Below, one piece after another: positions 1 through 5,892 of a stretch of DNA of 12,098 nt (position 1 is the stretch's first letter; every line of letters starts with the position of its first letter). The notes beneath the pieces are model-generated. The model saw nothing but the letters and a program-made list of their open reading frames with translations. It made no database searches and had not been told where the DNA came from. The stretch covers positions 1-12,098 of the forward strand of contig CAILUR010000205.1 in NCBI GenBank assembly GCA_903837445.1, read 5' to 3'. The position numbers were made by a program, and so were the translations under genes. The stretch comes from an uncultured bacterium. GTDB lineage: Bacteria > Oederibacteriota > PGYV01 > CAILUR01.

Positions 1-1167
1 AGACATTATGTTTGAAGTCAGTCCCATCATTTTCATTGGAATAAAGGATAATAGCACCGCCACTGGCATAAGCAGAATTGGCACAAAAGCTGAGGGAATA
101 TGCTCCAGAAAAATTAAAATTATAAGAGCGACTACTGCCATTTCTTCTAAAAGTTTTTTTCTCAAGGTCTCCACGGCTTTGCTAATAAGTTCTGATCTGT
201 CATAGACAGGCACCGCTTCCACTCCATCAGGTAATTTTATTTCTTGCATTTTTTTCTTTACCCCGGCTATCACATTGAAAGCATTTTCATTGTAGCGCAT
301 AACTACTATCCCGCCTGGTGCTTCTCCTATGCCATTAAAATCCGCCACCCCGCGCCTTATGTCTGGGCCTATCCCTATTTTTGCCACATCTTTTATTCTC
401 ACAGGAGTTCCATCTGTGTTGGTCTTTAAAACTGTTTCTTCAATATCTGTTTTATTTTTTATATATCCTCCGATATTGACCATATATTCCGCACCAGAAA
501 ATTCCAGTAATCTCGCCCCTGCGGCTTCATTTGATTTTCTTATGGCATCCACTACAGTTGTCAGAGGGAGCCCGTAAGCTATCAGGGCATTAGGGTCCAC
601 AATAACCTGATACTGTTTTTGAAACCCTCCTATAGAGGCTACTTCTGCCACTCCTTTTACCGATTGAAGGGCGTATTTTAAATGCCAATCCTGAAAAGCG
701 CGTAGCTCTTCGGGAGAATTTTTTCCTGTCTTATCCACCAGCGCATATTGATATACCCACCCCACGCCTGTGGCATCAGGCCCGAGTTCTGTTTTTACGC
801 CTTGCGGCAATTGCGCTTGTATTTTCGAAAGATATTCAAGTACCCGTGAACGCGCCCAATACACATCTGTCCCATCTTCAAATATTACATACACATAAGA
901 AAAACCATAATCAGAAAAAGCACGCACATCTTTTACTTTGGGTGCGCCCAGCAGGGCTGACACTATGGGGTAAGTCACCTGATCTTCAATAATCTGCGGC
1001 GGTCTGTCCCAAGTGGAATAAATAATTACCTGCGTATCGCTCATATCCGGTATAGCATCCAAAGGTACTTTTGTAATAGACCATATGCTCCACGCAATAG
1101 CAAACACCGTAGAGAGAATAACAAAAAATCTATTTTTAGCAGACCATTCAATAATGCGATTTATCAT
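1..1167 (-). CDS. cusA: CusA/CzcA-type heavy-metal efflux RND pump, N-terminal part (runs off the window)
   Basis: Inner-membrane pump of the HME-RND family, which moves metal cations such as Cu(I)/Ag(I) or Zn/Co/Cd out through an adaptor and an outer-membrane channel using proton influx. The frame is open for 389 codons from ATG at 1167 to the window edge; homologues have about 1,040 residues. Visible are TM1 (about residues 11-29), the porter domain including RRGVADFNG and GGIVVMRYNENAF (typical of HME pumps), and TM2 with KLLEEMAVVALI. The sequence stops at GLTSNIMS, just before the LGGIAIAIG block that carries the proton-relay Asp in E. coli CusA. The start is supported by AAGGGG a few bases upstream. 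It follows the adaptor gene by 12 nt. The Met residues that define Cu/Ag specificity lie outside the window, so copper or silver as substrate is inferred mainly from CusA-like wording; a Czc-type substrate remains possible. Confidence 0.93.
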   Translation of the reverse strand, partial: MINRIIEWSAKNRFFVILSTVFAIAWSIWSITKVPLDAIPDMSDTQVIIYSTWDRPPQIIEDQVTYPIVSALLGAPKVKDVRAFSDYGFSYVYVIFEDGTDVYWARSRVLEYLSKIQAQLPQGVKTELGPDATGVGWVYQYALVDKTGKNSPEELRAFQDWHLKYALQSVKGVAEVASIGGFQKQYQVIVDPNALIAYGLPLTTVVDAIRKSNEAAGARLLEFSGAEYMVNIGGYIKNKTDIEETVLKTNTDGTPVRIKDVAKIGIGPDIRRGVADFNGIGEAPGGIVVMRYNENAFNVIAGVKKKMQEIKLPDGVEAVPVYDRSELISKAVETLRKKLLEEMAVVALIILIFLEHIPSAFVPILLMPVAVLLSFIPMKMMGLTSNIMS

Positions 1168-1179
1168 ATGCGCCCCTTT

Positions 1180-2265
1180 TTAATGTTTATGCCCGGACAT
1201 ATATCCCAGGGCCGCTTTAAGTTGGCTTTCAGAATCAATCATAAAATTTCCATTGACTACTATCTTTTCTCCTTCAGCCAGACCGAGAATCACAGTATAG
1301 TAATCTTCTATTTTTTCTCCGAGCACCACATAGCGTGGCTCAAAATATCCATCTTTTAAAGCCACAAAGACAATACTTTTATTTCCTGTATTCATTACTG
1401 CTTCTTCAGGTATGGAAAGAAATTGTCCGCGGGGCGATCTAATTTTAGCATCCACATACATTTCAGGTTTCAAACCCAGATCTATATTATCTACCGCGAT
1501 TCTCACTCTGGCACTGCGTGTATCTGGATTTAGAGCTGGATCAATAGAAACCACTTTTCCTGGATATTTTTCATTTCCTGTAGAGGCCGAAGTGATATCA
1601 GCAGAAGCGCCTCTTTTAACATATTTCAAATCATCCTGATATACCTGCGCATATATCCACACCTTTGCATTATTTTCACTCACCAGCAGACTTTTATCCG
1701 GAGAGGTCTTTACTGCTATCTCGTCAATCTGCGCACGACTCAAACCCATAATTTTCATCCGTGTCTGCGCTGCCTCAAAATTATTTTTAGCATCTTTAAT
1801 ATCATCCTCACTGCCTTTTCTTTTTGCTTTATTATATGTCTTTGCCGCTATTATCAATTGCTCCTGTGCATAATAAAGTTCAGGGTCATTTGCCACCACT
1901 CCTGAAGCCGAAACCAGTGCGCCAAGTTCTCGCTTTGCGACAAGGTCAGTTCTCACATTTATCAACTGCTGTTTTTCAGGACTTATATTGACACTGACTC
2001 TTTCCATTTTTATATCTTTAGCTTCTTGTTTTTTATCCATTTCCATACCTGGCATTGCTTCGGTCTGCTGACTTTTAGGTTTTTCCATAGGCACAAGCTT
2101 CATTCCGCATATAGGACAGTCGCCCGGCTTATCGGAAATATAATCGGGATGCATGGGACAAGTGTACAATTGTTTTTCCCCTGCTTTTTTAGAACAAGAT
2201 ATATATACCCCTCCGGCAATTAAAACCACTATTAACATAAAAATAATTCCAAATTTGATTTTCAT
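1180..2265 (-). CDS. cusB: CusB-like periplasmic adaptor with N-terminal heavy-metal-binding domain
   Basis: Membrane-fusion protein that links the RND pump to the TolC-type channel and in CusB also hands metal to the pump. The 361 residues begin with an N-terminal hydrophobic segment (residues 5-22). A heavy-metal-binding domain follows, with YTCPMHP at 34-40 and CPICGM at 50-55, then a Met-rich linker containing MPGMEM (71-76). The usual adaptor body comes next: a helical hairpin around residues 128-175, a beta-barrel/lipoyl region, and a C-terminal membrane-proximal part with VILGLAEGEKIVVNGNF. The tail ends GHKH, possibly another metal ligand. The SD AAGGAGAG sits about 7 nt before ATG. 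The gene lies 35 nt after the TolC-like gene and 12 nt before the pump gene. The Cys at residue 24 follows YIS, a poor lipobox, so an uncleaved signal anchor is as likely as a lipoprotein. Confidence 0.93.
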   Translation of the reverse strand: MKIKFGIIFMLIVVLIAGGVYISCSKKAGEKQLYTCPMHPDYISDKPGDCPICGMKLVPMEKPKSQQTEAMPGMEMDKKQEAKDIKMERVSVNISPEKQQLINVRTDLVAKRELGALVSASGVVANDPELYYAQEQLIIAAKTYNKAKRKGSEDDIKDAKNNFEAAQTRMKIMGLSRAQIDEIAVKTSPDKSLLVSENNAKVWIYAQVYQDDLKYVKRGASADITSASTGNEKYPGKVVSIDPALNPDTRSARVRIAVDNIDLGLKPEMYVDAKIRSPRGQFLSIPEEAVMNTGNKSIVFVALKDGYFEPRYVVLGEKIEDYYTVILGLAEGEKIVVNGNFMIDSESQLKAALGYMSGHKH

Positions 2266-2300
2266 TTTAGTCTCTCCTTTTTTTCTAAAGCTTTATATTT

Positions 2301-3551
2301 TTAATTTTCCTCAGGTAGTTTTCCTGTCAGTTCTTCAAGCATTCTATAATGCATAAGATATTCTTCCATTTTTATATAATAATCTTTTTTCATTTCCAGT
2401 AGCATGCGCTCAGAATCCAACAACGCCATAAACTCAGTTTTTTTACTTTTATATGTGGCAGTCATTGATTTTACTGCGGCCTGCGTCTGAGGTATCAGCC
2501 TGCTTTTATAAAGGTCCATTGTCCGAAAATTCGCATTTATTATTTCAAAATGTTCTCTGGCTTCAAGCACTACCGCATTTTTGGCAGTTTCCACATCTTT
2601 TTCCGCTGCTTGCGCCATTGCCCACTTTTCGCCAATATCCGCCTGCTGATTATTTAAAAACCACACTGGCAGTTCCGCTTCAAACATTAAAGAATAATCA
2701 TTTGTCCCAGGGGTCACCATTTTTTTATATGTAATTTTCAAATCTGGTATATAGTCCGCTACAGCCATATTGCGCATATTGTCCGACACATTTTTTGCTG
2801 AAGCTAAAGCTTTTACCATGGGCGCATTAGCTAGCGCCAGGGTTTTAACCTTTTCAAAATTATTTTTCAATTCAGGAATTATTGGTTCACTTATATCAAA
2901 AGCAGTAGCAGTCACTTCTATTGTCCTGCCCGTGACAGCGCCTATCTTTTCAAGACTTATTTCTCTCATTCTTTTTAAGGCCTGCAAGTCATTTTGAAGC
3001 ATTTGATTTTCCAAATCTGCTTTTAGTACATCTTGTTGTTCCACGGTGCCGCTATTGTATTTTGCAAAAGCAATGTCCGACAATTGTTTTACTATGGAGA
3101 CAGCTTCTTCCGTAATGGCTATCAGCCTGTTAGTTTTATATAAATCATAATAGGCTTTTCTCGCTTCCGCCACGACTTCCTTTTTTTTAGCTTCTGCCAT
3201 AAATTGCGCATACTCAGAGCGTGAAAGGGCGGCGCCGACTTTCCATATATATTTAAACGGCCAAGGAATGACTTGGGCGACGCTTATGTTTTTTCCTGTC
3301 TCACCTGTCAAAGCCACTCCCGCATCATTAATTCCCATATATTCTATTCCTACCATAGGATTTGGAAGCCAGAAATCTTTATGTGAAGCTGAGTCAGCCG
3401 CAGCCGCCATTTTCATAACAGCGCCAAGCTCAGGATTATTAGCTACTGCCGCAGTTACCACGCTTTCTTCCGTTAAGACAGTGACTTCAGCGCTATAAAG
3501 CAAGGAAGTAAAACTCACCGCGACTAAAATAGCCAGCAGTATTTTTCTCAT
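2301..3551 (-). CDS. TolC-family outer-membrane efflux protein
   Basis: Outer-membrane channel of the tripartite efflux complex, expected to assemble as a trimer and dock on the neighbouring adaptor. The 416-residue product starts with a signal peptide (positive MRK, hydrophobic core, likely cut near SLLYS/AEV). It shows the two-repeat, helix-rich pattern of outer-membrane efflux proteins: Ala/Glu/Lys-rich amphipathic helices such as EARKAYYDLYKTNRLI in the first half and a related helix in the second. It is somewhat shorter than E. coli TolC or CusC, and unlike CusC has no lipobox cysteine. Its ATG begins one base after the DUF4190 stop codon and only a weak SD is visible (GGTG about 9 nt upstream), so translation is probably coupled to the preceding gene. 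Function is assigned from family resemblance plus operon position; the substrate follows that of the pump. Confidence 0.92.
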   Translation of the reverse strand: MRKILLAILVAVSFTSLLYSAEVTVLTEESVVTAAVANNPELGAVMKMAAAADSASHKDFWLPNPMVGIEYMGINDAGVALTGETGKNISVAQVIPWPFKYIWKVGAALSRSEYAQFMAEAKKKEVVAEARKAYYDLYKTNRLIAITEEAVSIVKQLSDIAFAKYNSGTVEQQDVLKADLENQMLQNDLQALKRMREISLEKIGAVTGRTIEVTATAFDISEPIIPELKNNFEKVKTLALANAPMVKALASAKNVSDNMRNMAVADYIPDLKITYKKMVTPGTNDYSLMFEAELPVWFLNNQQADIGEKWAMAQAAEKDVETAKNAVVLEAREHFEIINANFRTMDLYKSRLIPQTQAAVKSMTATYKSKKTEFMALLDSERMLLEMKKDYYIKMEEYLMHYRMLEELTGKLPEEN

Positions 3552-3552
3552 T

Positions 3553-3816
3553 TTATTTCACACCGTGCTTAATAAGTTCCAGCAGTTGTGGCCAATAGAT
3601 AATCCCCAAAATAGTAATAGTAATAATATAGGCAATCCCCAGCCCTATGCCAGCCCAGGCAAGGCCCTTGCCATTTTTTCCTTCTCTTTGTATTTCATTA
3701 AGTGCCATATAGCCTGCTGTTATGGCGAGTATGGCTTTTTCAATTCCTAACAGATTTAAAAAACATACCAGTCCCGCCACCAAAGCGAAAATTGCTAACC
3801 TGCTTTTAGTTTCCAT
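3553..3816 (-). CDS. DUF4190-like two-pass membrane protein
   Basis: Small inner-membrane protein of 87 residues resembling the DUF4190 family, whose function is unknown. Two hydrophobic segments (about 7-37 and 51-74) flank the short polar loop NEIQREGKNGKG, which matches the family's pattern of Ala-Leu-x-x-Ile-basic-x-x-Gly followed by Gly-Ala. I chose the internal ATG at 3816 rather than the upstream one at 3858 because GGAGGG lies 7-8 nt before it; the longer reading would overlap the previous gene much more. With this start it still overlaps the anti-sigma gene by 11 nt, and the SD (GGAGGGTGT) is also the coding sequence for the final Gly-Gly-Cys motif of that protein. Its place between a sigma/anti-sigma pair and the efflux genes suggests a regulatory or accessory role in metal response, but this is inference only. 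Confidence 0.82.
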   Translation of the reverse strand: METKSRLAIFALVAGLVCFLNLLGIEKAILAITAGYMALNEIQREGKNGKGLAWAGIGLGIAYIITITILGIIYWPQLLELIKHGVK

Positions 3817-4201
3817 TTTTACACCCTCCATATATACATTTTTTGCGACCGCCTGCATTACAACAGCCGCACATTTCTATCCCACACTGATTACAAAATA
3901 TAGCAAAATTAGCCGGTGAAAAAACGCTCCCAGCAAAAGCCTTAACAACCAGTTTTCCCGCCACTTCTTTTGATATATTTCTGTTTTCAGCATAGAGCGC
4001 CGTAGTAGATACAAAAAATATTGAAATACACACTATTAGCAAAGACATAAAAGCCGGCACCGCAATCCAAAAAGGAGATGCCGCTTTGCTTGTATCTTTA
4101 TTCACATTTTCAATATTTATTTTAAGTCTGCTTTCAAAATATGGTGACACTTCTACTTCCTTCACTTTCAACAACAAGTCCTGTAATGCTTTGTCTTCCA
4201 T
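3806..4201 (-). CDS. Predicted membrane anti-sigma factor with seven-cysteine C-terminal tail
   Basis: The 131-residue product has a charged N-terminal part (1-43) that would lie in the cytoplasm and could bind the sigma factor. A single transmembrane segment follows (about 44-68) and then a periplasmic stretch ending in a dense cysteine cluster: C103, C106, C111, C113, C114, C122 and C127, in motifs CNQCGIEMCGCC, KKC and GGC. It directly follows an ECF sigma gene and precedes metal-efflux genes, the usual place for a cognate anti-sigma factor. It lacks the HxxxCxxC zinc motif of ZAS/zf-HC2 anti-sigma factors and has no recognisable named domain, so the call rests on topology and context. I chose ATG at 4201 over 4240 because AAGGAGG lies 6 nt before it. 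The Cys tail could bind Cu, Zn or another thiophilic metal. Alternative: a membrane-bound metal-binding protein unrelated to the sigma factor. Confidence 0.75.
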   Translation of the reverse strand: MEDKALQDLLLKVKEVEVSPYFESRLKINIENVNKDTSKAASPFWIAVPAFMSLLIVCISIFFVSTTALYAENRNISKEVAGKLVVKAFAGSVFSPANFAIFCNQCGIEMCGCCNAGGRKKCIYGGCKNGN

Positions 4202-4295
4202 TTTAAGCCTCCTTGCTTTCTTAATTATATAAACGCACAAAGTTATAAAAACTTGCGGTTTATTTTGGATTATTTTTAAGTGCTGAAGTTTAACT

Positions 4296-4871
4296 TTACT
4301 TAAGCTTTTGTTTTAAGGCCTGTTTTGCTCTAAAAAGAAGTGTTTCCACAGCGCTTTTGGATATACCGAGCACTTCGGCTATTTCTTCATAGGTTTTTTC
4401 TTCATATATGCGCATAGAAATGGCAGCGCTTTGTCTTGGGTGGAGTGAGGCAAGGGCTCCCCTTATTTGAGCTTCCTGTTCCAGAGCTATTATTAAAGCA
4501 TCTTGTTGTTTGCTTTTATCTACAAGTTCTATTTGCGGACTGGTTTCTGTTTTTTCAATTATCGCATCAAGGCTTAAACTTTTACTCTCTACCGACCGAC
4601 TTTTTTTCCTAAAGTAATCCATACAAGCGTTATATGCTATTTTATACAAAAAGGTGGAAAATTTTGAAGTGACTGAATAGTTTTTTGCCGCGCGATAGAC
4701 CTTTATGAAAACTTCCTGTGCAATATCTTCGGCCTGCGCCCTGTCAAAGGTAAGCCTGTATATAAAATTCACTAATGGTTTTGTATACTTCTCCGCCAGA
4801 AGTTCAAAAGCTTTTACATCCCCGCTCTTAAAAGCAAGCATTAGTTTTGCATCAGCATCCATATTTACCAT
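4296..4871 (-). CDS. ECF-subfamily RNA polymerase sigma factor
   Basis: Extracytoplasmic-function sigma factor of 191 residues with only regions 2 and 4, the minimal ECF architecture. Region 2 (about 23-92) contains FDRAQAEDIAQEVFIKVYR, the core-binding helix, and FSTFLYKIAYNACMDYFRKK, the -10 recognition helix. Region 4 (about 134-188) contains LHPRQSAAISMRIYEEKTYE and the helix-turn-helix EIAEVLGISKSAVETLLFRA for -35 recognition. It heads the metal-efflux gene set, so it probably directs transcription of that operon. The ATG at 4871 has GAGG 11 nt upstream, which is rather distant; a second ATG at 4862 is possible. A terminator-like hairpin lies about 20 nt upstream of the start, and TATAAT at 4877-4882 would give an almost leaderless transcript. 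An ECF sigma factor is certain; its regulon is inferred. Confidence 0.92.
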   Translation of the reverse strand: MVNMDADAKLMLAFKSGDVKAFELLAEKYTKPLVNFIYRLTFDRAQAEDIAQEVFIKVYRAAKNYSVTSKFSTFLYKIAYNACMDYFRKKSRSVESKSLSLDAIIEKTETSPQIELVDKSKQQDALIIALEQEAQIRGALASLHPRQSAAISMRIYEEKTYEEIAEVLGISKSAVETLLFRAKQALKQKLK

Positions 4872-4893
4872 AATTTATTATACCTCATATAAT

Positions 4894-4930
4894 AAAAAAA
4901 AGGACCGCGTTTTTCACACGGTCCTTTTTT
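4894..4930 (-). terminator. Rho-independent terminator-like hairpin after the YHS gene
   Basis: Arms at 4902-4909 and 4917-4924 (GGACCGTG and CGCGGTCC on the minus strand) form an 8-bp stem with one G-T wobble and a 7-nt loop. It is followed on the minus strand by eight T residues and preceded by six A residues. The same hairpin read on the plus strand has a C-A mismatch, so it suits minus-strand transcription better. It lies about 80 nt downstream of the YHS gene stop and only about 20 nt upstream of the sigma gene start, so it could end the YHS transcript or act as an attenuator for the sigma operon. Confidence 0.75.
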
Positions 4931-4935
4931 ATTAG

Positions 4936-4993
4936 TGGGTGGCAGGTGAGGGGGATTAAGGGGTTAAAGGGAGGATAAAATACCTGCCACCCA
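4936..4993. repeat. 12-bp perfect inverted repeat with G-rich spacer, flanked by a 10-bp direct repeat
   Basis: TGGGTGGCAGGT (4936-4947) and ACCTGCCACCCA (4982-4993) are perfect inverted repeats around a 34-nt spacer with several G runs on the plus strand. The block is flanked by the direct repeat GGTCCTTTTT at 4920-4929 and 4994-5003. The right copy begins immediately after the right arm, and the left copy coincides with one arm of the neighbouring terminator. This is the pattern of a small inserted palindromic element with a target duplication, or of a structured RNA 3' end. The composition is more G/C-rich than the surroundings. No second copy is seen in the window. Confidence 0.6.
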
Positions 4994-5011
4994 GGTCCTT
5001 TTTAACACTTA

Positions 5012-5488
5012 TTATTTAATATATTTATCTGGAGTAGTGGTAAAAGGCACCACGCACATTCTGCAACAAAGGTAATACTTTTTTCCTTTATATTCATATA
5101 CTGCATACGCATCTTTCTTTTTAAACTTTGTGCCCATTACAGGACAAATTACTTGTTCCTGTAAATTGCCTTCTGCTTTTGACAGTACTACAGCTGGATT
5201 TACCTTAGCATTAACATCCTGTTTGGCGACGCACATTTTCGCACATCCTGCTGCACTTCCCTGTATTTCTTTTATTACCGTTGTATCTTTGCCTTCTACC
5301 GTTATGATAACGCCTGTCTTCGTATTTTCCACTTTAAAACTTGCGCCTTCTACCATAAGCGGACACTTTCCCTGACATTTCATTACCATACCACCCATTT
5401 TAGGACAACTTTTCATTCCCTGTCCTGCAAAGCCAGCCACCGCAAAAATAAGCATTGCACCTACAAGCAAACCTAATACTTTTTTCAT
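5012..5488 (-). CDS. Exported YHS-domain, Cys/Met-rich metal-binding protein
   Basis: Predicted periplasmic metal-binding protein of 158 residues. A signal peptide (MKKVLGLLVGAMLIFAVAGFA, broken here only by the cut near residue 21) is followed by a Cys/Met cluster at 28-45 (CPKMGGMVMKCQGKCPLM). A central domain with GCAKMC (81-86) comes next, then a C-terminal YHS domain (114-158) with CPVMG, YEYKGKKYYLCCRMC and PDKYIK. YHS domains occur in copper/heavy-metal ATPases and in metal-handling or redox proteins. I chose ATG at 5488 because AGGAGG lies 6 nt upstream and this start gives a clean signal peptide; the upstream ATG at 5515 would put polar residues ahead of it. It has its own promoter and a terminator downstream, so it is probably transcribed separately from the efflux operon just beyond, but it may share the stimulus. 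The metal is unknown; copper is a guess from the Met-rich motifs. Confidence 0.87.
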   Translation of the reverse strand: MKKVLGLLVGAMLIFAVAGFAGQGMKSCPKMGGMVMKCQGKCPLMVEGASFKVENTKTGVIITVEGKDTTVIKEIQGSAAGCAKMCVAKQDVNAKVNPAVVLSKAEGNLQEQVICPVMGTKFKKKDAYAVYEYKGKKYYLCCRMCVVPFTTTPDKYIK

Positions 5489-5507
5489 CCTTTCCCTCCT
5501 GTTGTTT

Positions 5508-5524
5508 ATCACCAAACTGGTAAT
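5508..5524. promoter_or_regulatory. Dyad at the YHS gene transcription start, possible operator
   Basis: ATCACCA-AAC-TGGTAAT is a 17-nt dyad with 7-nt half sites and one mismatch. It covers the predicted transcription start of the promoter at 5528-5555, a position suited to a repressor. It does not match the CopY box (TACAnnTGTA), and I do not recognise the regulator. Confidence 0.4.
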
Positions 5525-5527
5525 CTA

Positions 5528-5555
5528 TTTATATCATTAAATTTCAATTTGTCAA
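5528..5555 (-). promoter_or_regulatory. Sigma-70-like promoter of the YHS gene
   Basis: On the minus strand TTGACA (5555-5550) is followed after 16 bp by TATAAA (5533-5528). The start of transcription would fall near 5521, giving a leader of about 33 nt before the YHS start codon. The consensus -35 and near-consensus -10 make this one of the better promoters in the window. Confidence 0.7.
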
Positions 5556-5568
5556 GTCCAAATAAATT

Positions 5569-5877
5569 TTATGCTTTTATCATTACCAGCATCATTTTAA
5601 ATCTTTCTTCCCCCCGCAGTGCGTGAGGCACATTTCCCGGCATTATTATCAGCTGTCCTTCCGCAACAATACTCGGAACCCCTCCCACTATGACTGTTGC
5701 TTTGCCTTCCAAAATCTGCACCAGGGCATCAAAAGGCGCAGTATGTTCGCTTAAGCCCTGCCCTTTGTCAAAAGCAAATAAGGTCACAGTCCCAGCTGCT
5801 TTTTCCGATATGGTCTTTGACACTATGGAATCTTTCGCATATTCTACTGTTTCTTTGAGATTATAAATTGTGCTCAT
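5569..5877 (-). CDS. Small single-domain cupin protein
   Basis: A 102-residue single cupin beta-barrel. The first cupin motif region is GLSEHTAPFDALVQILEG (41-58), with H45 present but the second His of the usual HxH replaced by Ala and the Glu by Asp. The second motif GQLIIMPGNVPHALRG (74-89) keeps PG and H85. The metal site may therefore be reduced or altered, and an enzymatic role cannot be assigned. Small cupins of this kind are often found beside redox or metal-stress genes. The start ATG at 5877 has AAGGAG 7-8 nt upstream, and the gene begins 15 nt after the PAS protein gene, so it is the last gene of the operon started at 7706-7734. It is followed by the separate YHS promoter. Confidence 0.85.
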   Translation of the reverse strand: MSTIYNLKETVEYAKDSIVSKTISEKAAGTVTLFAFDKGQGLSEHTAPFDALVQILEGKATVIVGGVPSIVAEGQLIIMPGNVPHALRGEERFKMMLVMIKA

Positions 5878-5892
5878 ATGGACACTCCTTTT

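Noticed and set aside
2180..2215. Lipoprotein signal in the CusB-like adaptor
   Set aside because: The Cys at residue 24 follows Tyr-Ile-Ser, which is a poor lipobox; left as undetermined.
3817..3858. Longer start for the DUF4190 protein
   Set aside because: It would extend overlap with the anti-sigma gene to over 50 nt and has no SD, while the internal ATG has GGAGGG at good spacing.
3806..4201. Classification of the Cys-tail protein as a ZAS/zf-HC2 anti-sigma factor
   Set aside because: The N-terminal part has no HxxxCxxC motif; cysteines are confined to the membrane segment and the C-terminal tail.
4202..4240. Longer start for the anti-sigma candidate
   Set aside because: The extension is preceded by no SD and would contain the AAGGAGG that serves the ATG at 4201.
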